Shown one piece after another: positions 52,403 to 58,122 of a DNA stretch of 58,122 bases (its first letter is position 1; each line of letters opens with the position of its first letter). Below the pieces are notes generated by a model. That model did no database searches. It saw only the letters and a list, made by a program, of their open reading frames with translations, and had not been told where the DNA came from. This DNA is from Desulfobulbaceae bacterium (GTDB lineage: Bacteria; Desulfobacterota; Desulfobulbia; Desulfobulbales; Desulfocapsaceae), in contig JALSMA010000028.1 of assembly GCA_026988015.1 (NCBI GenBank), positions 1 through 58,122 on the forward strand, given 5' to 3'. The position numbers and the translations under genes were made by a program.

Positions 52403-54706
52403 CTACGACTCAGGTAGATAGTCAGATTTGTTGAGCAGGGGAAGCTCAATGGAGAATATCGTACCGTGGGGCGGGTTGTCATGGACCCTGATATAGCCGT
52501 TGTGGTCGGAAATGATTGTGGAAACAATGGCGAGTCCCAGCCCGGTACCTGTCTTTTTAGTGGAAAAATAGGGTTCAAAGAGTCGCTGTTTCTCACCTTC
52601 GGTAATTCCGGGGCCCGAGTCACATACCTGAATAAAGATACTTTCTTCTCCATCACTGATGGACAAAATAATATCTATTGTGCCGCCGTCTGGTAAAACT
52701 GCTACAGCATTGTCGAAGAGATTGATGAAACAGCGTTTCATCTGTTCTGCGTCAAAGCTGAAGATGGGGATTTTGCCTTCAGATTTCACTGTAAAACGGA
52801 TATTAGTGTGTGCCTGTTTATATAGGAACAGGGTCTCATCAAGCAGGCCGAGAATATTGGCTGGGGCCTGGTTGATTTTGGGCATCCTGGCAAACTGTGA
52901 AAACTCACTGACCAGAAGTTTGATCTCATCGACCTGTTTGATGATAGTGTTGGTACACTGATCAAAAATCGAATTATCTTTATCAAGAATTTCCGGATAA
53001 CGCCTTCTGAGTCTCTGGGCAGAGAGCTGGATTGGAGTGAGGGGATTTTTTATTTCATGGGCAATGCGGCGTGCCACTTCGCGCCAGGCTGCCATACGCT
53101 GCATTTTTTCAAGTTCGGTCAGGTTTGCAAAGACCAGTACGAATCCAAGTGGCTTTCCTTCCTCATTCTCAAGACGGGTGAACGTGACAAAAAGAGAAAA
53201 GTTCTTTTTTAACACCGAGATTTTGAGATGCTGACGGACTGAAGGCTTACCAGTGATAGCCAGCTCGGTGATGAACTCTTCGATGATGGCAGTGTGTTTG
53301 GATGGGAGTACCTCCGAAAACTTACGACCAAGAAAAAAATCCTTGCCAATGTTCAGTAGTTTCTCGGCAAAGCGGTTAATGGTGGTTATCCGCCCCTCCT
53401 CGTCAAGGGAGATAACACCCGCCTCCACATTCTGGAGGATGATTTCAGTGTAACGCCTTCTGTCGTCGGATTCTCGGGAACTTTCCTGGAGAGCGTTGTG
53501 TGCTTCAGCGAGTTTTGCGTTACTGGCATTGAGGTTGGCGGTCATGGTGTTAAAAGAATCTACCAAGAGCCCCATCTCGTCGTTGGACTCTTTCTCCAGC
53601 ACAAAGTTAAGGTCTCCGTCGGCGACACGTCTTGTGGCCATGGCAACTTTATCCAATGGACCGGTGATACTCCTGGCGATATAGAGGCCAAACCAGATGG
53701 CGGAGAAAATAATAAGCAGAGTAACAATAAGCAGGACAATGAGCAGCCAGAATTTAAACGGTTTTTTGAGGTATTTCAGCTGCCGGTAGTCCTCAATGCC
53801 TTTTGATATGAAGTTAAGCCGTTCCAACTGCTCTTTTTTAATCAAAAGGGTTGTAACCAGAAATATTTCATCCGAGGGATCCTTCTCAAATATAAGCAGA
53901 TTTACTCGACGAACCAGATCTCCTGCCGATGATTCCTGAGTTACTTTTTCCGGTTGCTGATTTTTAACAACATTGTCCAGAACTCTTTGGGGGATCGGTG
54001 GGATCTTTTTACTGCTGAGTAGTGGGGACGACGTGGTGAACACCTTATTGCGCTGGTCGGTAATCAGTGAAAAGCTCAGGGCGTTTCTGGTGTCGTGGGA
54101 TGCAAGAAGTGCAGTAAGCGTATTTTGGAGATCTGCGGATACTCGCGGACTGCGGTGCAGGTAGGTGATTTCTTTTTCAACAGTGCTCCCTAAAGATTCC
54201 ACCTCGTTTTCTGTCTCATTAAAATACGATTTAGCAAGATCAAGGGAGTTTTGGAGAGAGATTTCTATGTTGGAGTTGAACCAGTAATCCATGCTGGTTG
54301 AAACAAACTGCAGGGAGACGAAAAAGAGGAGAATGGTTGGGATGAGTGACAGGGATATGAAAGAGATAACCAGCTTGCTTTTGAGTTTAGATCCTAGAAT
54401 ATTCTGTTTCGATTCAAAGAAGAGTTCAGCGAGGTTCCGAAGAACCAGAAAAAGCATGAGAAGAACGAGGATTACATTGAGGTTGATGATTCCGAAAATG
54501 AGAATGTCACTGGAAACGGGCAGGGTTATATCAGCATTCAAAAGAGAGATTTCCAGCCAGACAAAGAGCGGGATGAGACAGAGACAGATAAGGATGACCT
54601 GTCTGATCAGCCGTTTTTTGTCCTGTCTTTGTTCCTGTGTAAGTCTTGGCTTACTCAGCTCCTGAATAACAGGATGTTCTGTTGGCTCTGGGCTGCTGTT
54701 GTCCAT
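52403..54706 (-). CDS. NtrY-type membrane histidine kinase
   Basis: A 767-residue kinase. Four hydrophobic segments lie in the first 370 residues (three before 155, one near 335-360), with a large extracytoplasmic domain between the third and fourth. HAMP (ARSITGPLDKVAMATRRVADGD), PAS (about 430-530), HisKA (REVARRIAHEIKNPLTPIQLS, with the NtrY-type HEIKNP) and HATPase (KTGTGLGLAIV) follow. This is the NtrY plan, and the cognate regulator is encoded downstream. ATG 54706 is preferred to the TTG 13 codons earlier. It follows the DUF4390 gene by 22 bases. DUF4390-ntrY-ntrX is a recurring order in several proteobacteria. Confidence 0.92.
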   Translation of the reverse strand: MDNSSPEPTEHPVIQELSKPRLTQEQRQDKKRLIRQVILICLCLIPLFVWLEISLLNADITLPVSSDILIFGIINLNVILVLLMLFLVLRNLAELFFESKQNILGSKLKSKLVISFISLSLIPTILLFFVSLQFVSTSMDYWFNSNIEISLQNSLDLAKSYFNETENEVESLGSTVEKEITYLHRSPRVSADLQNTLTALLASHDTRNALSFSLITDQRNKVFTTSSPLLSSKKIPPIPQRVLDNVVKNQQPEKVTQESSAGDLVRRVNLLIFEKDPSDEIFLVTTLLIKKEQLERLNFISKGIEDYRQLKYLKKPFKFWLLIVLLIVTLLIIFSAIWFGLYIARSITGPLDKVAMATRRVADGDLNFVLEKESNDEMGLLVDSFNTMTANLNASNAKLAEAHNALQESSRESDDRRRYTEIILQNVEAGVISLDEEGRITTINRFAEKLLNIGKDFFLGRKFSEVLPSKHTAIIEEFITELAITGKPSVRQHLKISVLKKNFSLFVTFTRLENEEGKPLGFVLVFANLTELEKMQRMAAWREVARRIAHEIKNPLTPIQLSAQRLRRRYPEILDKDNSIFDQCTNTIIKQVDEIKLLVSEFSQFARMPKINQAPANILGLLDETLFLYKQAHTNIRFTVKSEGKIPIFSFDAEQMKRCFINLFDNAVAVLPDGGTIDIILSISDGEESIFIQVCDSGPGITEGEKQRLFEPYFSTKKTGTGLGLAIVSTIISDHNGYIRVHDNPPHGTIFSIELPLLNKSDYLPES

Positions 54707-54728
54707 GAAAAGGCTGTCTTTATACTCG

Positions 54729-55301
54729 TTAGTAGGTGAATTCAATGGTGAACCAGTCCGTTTCCAGATCCCACATGGAGATGAAGGGGATGAGGTAGTG
54801 GAGGTTCATGGGAAGCGTTTTCTTATATAGTTCCGCTTTCATTCGCAGTTCATAAGAAGCATCCGGTTGAAGTCTAATCAACTCTATAACCTTCAACCCA
54901 TTGATGTCATTCATCATCTCCATCGCTTCCTCAAGGCTCTCGAAGGTGAATTTTCTGTTTTTCTGCTCTGTTCTCTCCAACTGATAGTTTTCCTTCAAGG
55001 TGTCATATTTGAGAGTGTGGGTGAACTCCATTGTGATGAGTTCTTCGTCCGGCCAGTTGTCTTTGATACGGTAAAGCTCTATTAAAAATGTGAACTGCAT
55101 GGGGATGCCACTGTGCAGTGCCTGTATCAGATCTCTATTTTCATTATTTTTCAGAACAGCAAAGAGGAGCAGGTGACTGGTGGATGTGGTGATGGTGATA
55201 TCGGTGAATTGAACATCTTGCCTGGTAGCGGCAAGGGCAGTGTTCCCCGTGAAGATAGGCACCATGGAAAAGAGCATTATGTAGAGTATCAAACGACGCA
55301 T
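54729..55301 (-). CDS. DUF4390 periplasmic protein
   Basis: A 190-residue protein with a signal peptide (MRRLILYIMLFSMVPIFTGNTALAA, cleavage after ALA). The rest is mainly beta strand: QFTDITITTSTSHLLLFAVLKN, IPMQFTFLIELYR and SMWDLETDWFTIEFTY. This matches the DUF4390 family, which is repeatedly found before NtrY-type kinases. By position it may act as a periplasmic or outer-membrane accessory of the kinase sensor domain; this is inferred. It is the first gene of its transcript. Confidence 0.85.
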   Translation of the reverse strand: MRRLILYIMLFSMVPIFTGNTALAATRQDVQFTDITITTSTSHLLLFAVLKNNENRDLIQALHSGIPMQFTFLIELYRIKDNWPDEELITMEFTHTLKYDTLKENYQLERTEQKNRKFTFESLEEAMEMMNDINGLKVIELIRLQPDASYELRMKAELYKKTLPMNLHYLIPFISMWDLETDWFTIEFTY

Positions 55302-55462
55302 TTTTTGATCTATTCAATATGTACTGGGTAACTTGAATTAAAAGAGATAACGGAGCATGTTTTACTCTTTGTTCGTTTTATCTGTTCTATCGATATGATT
55401 AGCCCTAGAATACTCCGAATCTGATATTTTTGTAACCTAAATCCTGTTGATGATATTTTCTC

Positions 55463-55491
55463 TTGACAGGACCGTGGAGCAACACTATCGT
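55463..55491 (+). promoter_or_regulatory. sigma-70-type promoter of DUF302-transporter operon
   Basis: TTGACA (55463-55468), 17-base spacer, TATCGT (55486-55491). It leaves a leader of about 85 bases before ATG 55583. The rest of the gap 55302-55582 shows nothing recognisable. Confidence 0.55.
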
Positions 55492-55582
55492 GTGCATATG
55501 CTCGTTTGGCTTGTATCTAAAAGGCCTGTCGTTCATTGAGAATGACGGTAATATATGGATATTGTTGCTCCGGGAGGAAAGT

Positions 55583-55999
55583 ATGAATCGTAATGAGGAT
55601 CTGTACAGTGTGGAGAGTGAGAAGAGTGTTGCGCAGTTTGTGAGTGATTTCGGGGGAATTGTACAAAAGTATGATTTTGTAATAAATAACGTTGATACAA
55701 TGGATATGAAAAAAACCTTTCGCGAACATGGGGGGAAGGTATCGGATGATTTTGATCTTCATATGATCCAGCTGTGTAAGCCCACCAAGGCATCCGAGAG
55801 TCTCAGTATGAACCCTGAACGCTCCATTCTGATGCCCAAATTTGTGATGGTTTTTTCAAGAGAGGGAAAAACTCAGGTGCGTTATCTAAGTTATGGTGCA
55901 ACTGAAATCATGGAACTGGTTCAGGATGATCCTGGATTTCCCGAGTCACTGGCTCAGACATTTGCAAAAATTCGATCAATGATTGATGAGGCACGTTGA
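55583..55999 (+). CDS. DUF302-like protein
   Basis: A 138-residue protein starting at ATG 55583 after GGGAGGAAA; 40 open codons upstream are not part of it. The central FDLHMIQLCKPTKASESLSMNPERSILMP followed by FVMVFSREGKTQVRY is the DUF302 pattern, a small alpha/beta fold in which a cysteine region meets a PERSxLMP-like loop. It has a single Cys in the conserved 'QLCKP' position. Its stop lies 2 bases before the ATG of the BASS transporter, so the pair is an operon. DUF302 proteins accompany metal, sulfur or stress genes, but no biochemical role is settled. Confidence 0.82.
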   Translation: MNRNEDLYSVESEKSVAQFVSDFGGIVQKYDFVINNVDTMDMKKTFREHGGKVSDDFDLHMIQLCKPTKASESLSMNPERSILMPKFVMVFSREGKTQVRYLSYGATEIMELVQDDPGFPESLAQTFAKIRSMIDEAR

Positions 56000-56001
56000 T
56001 C

Positions 56002-56991
56002 ATGTGGGATTTCCTTATTTCAATTAATAAGAGGCTCATTTATGCCATCCCGGTGATGATGGGGCTGGGGTTTGTCTTTGGCAAAGCGGTGGACCCTCAG
56101 ATGGTAAAGCAGTTGAAAAGTTTGATTGTTCCAATGACCTTTCTCATGGTCTATCCCATGATGGTTACTTTGAACATCAAGCACCTCAAGGAAGGTATTA
56201 AAAATGTAAAACTGCAGGTGGTAACTCAGTTGATCAATTTTCTGGTGATACCAGCTCTTGCCTATGCGCTTGGGATCTGGTTCTTCCCGGATAACAGTTA
56301 TATGGCCTTGGGACTGTTACTGGCCTCCCTGCTGCCCACCAGTGGCATGACTATTTCATGGACAGGTTTTGCCAAGGGAAATATGGGAGCAGCAATCAAT
56401 ATGACGGTGATTGGCCTGACTCTGGGCTCACTTGTGACACCAGTATATATTATGGTGCTGTTGGGCGCCAAAGTGGATATGAATGCCATTCTGGTGGTGA
56501 AACAGATTGTGTATATCGTTTTTATTCCAATGGTTCTCGGCTATTTTACCAGATCACTTTTTATCAAGAAGTTTGGTCAGAAGGAATTTAAAAAGACCTG
56601 GGCACCACGTTTCCCATCTCTTTCAACCATCGGAGTTCTGGGTATTGTCTTTGTTGCCATTGCCCTGAAAGCTGAAAAGCTTTCCCAGGATCCCAATGTT
56701 CTACTGTTGATACTGCGGCCGTTGCTCATCATCTATTTTGTTAACTTTCTACTTGGAACCATAGTTGGGAAGCTTTTGTTTGTGCGTGGTGATGCCATTG
56801 CCCTTGTTTATGGGACGGTGATGCGGAACCTCTCCATTGCCCTTGCCATCGCCATAAATGCCTTTGGTGAAAAGGGTGCTGATGCGGCGCTGGTCATAGC
56901 AGTGTCTTATATTATTCAGGTTCAATCAGCTGCCTGGTATGTGAAAATAACTGATAAATTGTTTGGGCCTCCTGAAAAAGAGTTCCACTAA
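56002..56991 (+). CDS. bile acid:sodium symporter (BASS/ACR3-superfamily) transporter
   Basis: A 329-residue membrane protein with about ten segments. The conserved core is LLPTSGMTISWTGFAKGNMGAAINMTVIGL, in which BASS/ACR3 family members have their crossing discontinuous helices. The N-terminal VPMTFLMVYPMMVTLNIKH is also typical. It lacks the conserved Cys of arsenite ACR3 transporters in the LLPTSG stretch, so arsenite export is not supported; an organic anion or sulfur compound is possible. ATG 56002 follows the DUF302 stop by 2 bases. A TTG 6 bases earlier would also work. Confidence 0.88.
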   Translation: MWDFLISINKRLIYAIPVMMGLGFVFGKAVDPQMVKQLKSLIVPMTFLMVYPMMVTLNIKHLKEGIKNVKLQVVTQLINFLVIPALAYALGIWFFPDNSYMALGLLLASLLPTSGMTISWTGFAKGNMGAAINMTVIGLTLGSLVTPVYIMVLLGAKVDMNAILVVKQIVYIVFIPMVLGYFTRSLFIKKFGQKEFKKTWAPRFPSLSTIGVLGIVFVAIALKAEKLSQDPNVLLLILRPLLIIYFVNFLLGTIVGKLLFVRGDAIALVYGTVMRNLSIALAIAINAFGEKGADAALVIAVSYIIQVQSAAWYVKITDKLFGPPEKEFH

Positions 56992-57021
56992 TGAATAAAC
57001 TGAACTAACCATTTTTATCAA

Positions 57022-57226
57022 AATCTGATGGCGCCATAAAACTTTTCACCTGCTTCGTTGTGCCATTTTTTTAAAATTACGACGCATTCCAGTGCGTCTA
57101 AATTAAATGAAAAATTCACACCTCGTTCCCTCAGGAAGTACTCTGGGGGGAAGCTGAAGTTTGTCGGAGTCTACGTTTGCCGACTCAGCCATCGGTTATT
57201 TTAGCTTTTTACAAGCTTATCAATTC
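57022..57226. mobile_element. MITE-like palindromic element, copy B (about 205 bp)
   Basis: The left end AATCTGATGGCGCCATAAAA and the right end CTTTTTACAAGCTTATCAATT are inverted relatives of the ends of copy A (32478-32637). The block TCACCTGCTTCGTTG, the centre GACGCATTCCAGTGCGTC and the segment ATGAAAAATTCACACCTCG also match copy A read in reverse. About 60 extra bases lie in the right half. It ends 18 bases before the NifX-like start codon, just before its ribosome site. It occupies nearly all of the gap 56992-57243. Confidence 0.62.
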
Positions 57227-57243
57227 TAAAAAGGAGACAAAAT

Positions 57244-57633
57244 ATGAGAGTTGCAATACCAACCAATAATCCCGGTGGTATGGAAGCATCAAGATCGGAT
57301 CATTTCGGCCATTGTGATGTGTTTACTCTGGTCGACGTAGACAACGAGAAGAACATCAGTGCAGTCGAAACTTTACCTGTTCCGGATCATGGTGCTGGAG
57401 GATGTATGTTGCCGGTGAAGGTGCTCAGTGATGCCGGTGTCAATGCCATTGTTGTTGGTGGAATAGGTGCCAGGCCGATGCAGGGCTTCTCTGAAGTCGG
57501 AATTGAAGTATACTGGGCTGACAAAAATTCCATACCGGATGCTACCTCTGTTATGGAAAAATTCACCGCCGGTCTACTTCCTAAAATGAATGCAGACCAA
57601 GCCTGCAAGGGTGGAAGTAACTGCCATCATTAA
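57244..57633 (+). CDS. NifX/NifB-C-terminal-like protein (dinitrogenase Fe-Mo cofactor family)
   Basis: A 129-residue protein of the PF02579 family. MRVAIPTN, SDHFGHCDVFTLVDV and GAGGCMLPVKVLSDAGVNAIVVGGIGARPM are characteristic. Members bind Fe-S or Fe-Mo clusters; stand-alone ones also occur in non-fixing anaerobes, and no nif genes are in this window. The C-terminal tail ACKGGSNCHH adds two Cys and two His as a possible extra metal site. ATG with AAAAAGGAG upstream. An intrinsic terminator follows at 57696-57735. The upstream DNA is the MITE-like copy B, which may supply the promoter. Confidence 0.92.
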   Translation: MRVAIPTNNPGGMEASRSDHFGHCDVFTLVDVDNEKNISAVETLPVPDHGAGGCMLPVKVLSDAGVNAIVVGGIGARPMQGFSEVGIEVYWADKNSIPDATSVMEKFTAGLLPKMNADQACKGGSNCHH

Positions 57634-57695
57634 AGCATGCTGAAAGCAGTTGATTTTGGGAGATGATGGGGTATATAGAATATATATTCATTTGG

Positions 57696-57735
57696 AAATG
57701 GCAGGTTTGTTTGAGCATAAGCCTGCCATTTTTCA
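57696..57735 (+). terminator. intrinsic terminator after the NifX-like gene
   Basis: AAATGGCAGG (57696-57705) pairs fully with CCTGCCATTT (57722-57731), extended by T-A and T-G pairs, and is followed by T residues. The symmetry would let it act in both directions. Confidence 0.88.
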
Positions 57736-57829
57736 TCCTGCACCCGTGATCATTTCCAGGTGATACCCTTGGGAAGGAGGAGTGAAATTTCTGCATCAGA
57801 TGTGTTATGTTCTTTTTGTGTCGATAAAT

Positions 57830-57892
57830 CGATGTGCCGAGCCGCCGGACTCATAAGCCATTATCCCGAAGGGGAGGGGAATGAATTTCCCC
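57830..57892 (+). other. GC-rich, hairpin-prone stretch before the right-edge gene
   Basis: In an otherwise AT-rich 346-base gap (57736-58081), GCCGAGCCGCCGG and CCCGAAGGGG are followed by GGGGAA (57876-57881) pairing with TTCCCC (57887-57892). It might be a structured 5' leader for the gene beginning at 58082. I could not match it to a riboswitch class. The rest of the gap has one copy of the dispersed word near 57958-57971 and nothing else I can name. Confidence 0.3.
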
Positions 57893-57957
57893 AATATACC
57901 TGGTTGTGAGTTTTGTATTTACAGTTCAGTCTGTTATAAAAAAACAACTGCGGAATT

Positions 57958-57971
57958 GTTACGGATTCAGG
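57958..57971 (+). repeat. short copy of dispersed word (GTTACGGATTCAGG)
   Basis: Matches TCACGGATTCAGG with a single difference in the first bases. Intergenic, same orientation as the copy at 59-85. Confidence 0.35.
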
Positions 57972-58081
57972 ATTAGGAGATGAGGCTTACATTTATAAGT
58001 TCCTGCATCTAATTAGATTGTCCTCAAAAAGTCACAACCAACTGTTATTGTAGAGTAAAGACTTTAAAAAGGTAGTACACT

Positions 58082-58122
58082 ATGCAAGCATACAGAGCAA
58101 TACTCAACAAAAGGCTTGCACA
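58082..58122 (+). CDS. start of a gene cut by the window edge
   Basis: ATG at 58082 with AAAAAGG 9-15 bases upstream opens a frame MQAYRAILNKRLA that runs off the window. With 13 residues no product can be assigned. The placement after a terminator and a long leader suggests a new transcription unit. Confidence 0.35.
   Translation, partial: MQAYRAILNKRLA

Noticed and set aside
56340-56400. arsenite exporter (ACR3) annotation for the BASS protein
   Set aside because: The conserved cysteine expected in the ACR3 core is absent and no arsenic genes are nearby.
57830-57892. molybdenum-cofactor riboswitch
   Set aside because: The C- and G-runs suggested it, but I could not align the conserved core; reported only as an unassigned structured stretch.
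1-58122. CRISPR arrays, insertion-sequence transposases, prophage or integrase genes
   Set aside because: I saw no regular direct-repeat/spacer array and no transposase or integrase motif in any frame; the only repeats are the MITE-like element and the short dispersed word.

Overview
The window looks like chromosomal DNA of a Gram-negative anaerobe or microaerobe, most likely a Desulfobacterota member (Desulfobulbales-like). This is inferred from gene content, not from a marker gene. The pointers are a TonB receptor and periplasmic proteins (Gram-negative envelope), a rubrerythrin beside a rubredoxin-glutamate synthase fusion, a class II (B12-dependent) ribonucleotide reductase, a DUF4390-NtrY-NtrX block, a NifX-like protein and many periplasmic-protein-coupled histidine kinases. 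Coding density is high. I see no prophage, transposase, CRISPR array or rRNA; there is one tRNA (Arg, anticodon CCG).

Layout. 0.1-5.7 kb (minus): an operon of DUF493 protein, an unknown 170-aa protein, BMP-family binding protein, tandem ATPase and two permeases, i.e. a nucleoside-type ABC importer. 6.0-14.8 kb (plus): TonB receptor, periplasmic binding protein, hybrid histidine kinase with HPt, HD-GYP response regulator and PAS kinase-receiver, which reads as one signalling cluster. 14.9-20.1 kb (minus): TM2 protein, NagZ, then a second binding protein and hybrid kinase pair. 20.5-26.1 kb: diguanylate cyclase, small unknown gene, UvrD/Rep helicase, FolC, HNH protein. 26.3-32.3 kb: chemoreceptor, tRNA-Arg, and a third binding protein and hybrid kinase pair. 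32.9-35.7 kb: a complete ABC importer (binding protein, permease, ATPase). 35.8-42.5 kb (minus): membrane protein, DUF1566 protein, rubredoxin-GltS fusion, rubrerythrin, and a NorD/CbbO-like VWA protein with its NorQ/CbbQ-like AAA+ partner. 42.6-45.7 kb (minus): metY-metX-metW. 46.1-49.3 kb (plus): nrdJ, SEC-C protein, VanZ-like protein. 49.3-55.3 kb (minus): DUF4390, ntrY, ntrX, hemB, yqeY. 55.5-57.6 kb (plus): DUF302 protein, BASS transporter, NifX-like protein. The right edge cuts off the start of another gene.

The strongest theme is sensing. Three times in 24 kb a periplasmic solute-binding protein is encoded directly before a hybrid histidine kinase with no permease or ATPase. In two of these the stop codon of the binding protein abuts the kinase start codon with no base between. 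Together with the TonB receptor, the HD-GYP phosphodiesterase and the GGDEF cyclase, this suggests small-molecule inputs feeding phosphorelays, at least one of which leads to c-di-GMP turnover.

Non-coding signals include two copies of a palindromic MITE-like element (32478-32637 and about 57022-57226), a dispersed 13-base intergenic word (TCACGGATTCAGG and variants), a near-perfect Fur/PerR-type box in the rubrerythrin promoter, an NrdR-like box before nrdJ, several sigma-70-type promoters, and two convincing intrinsic terminators.
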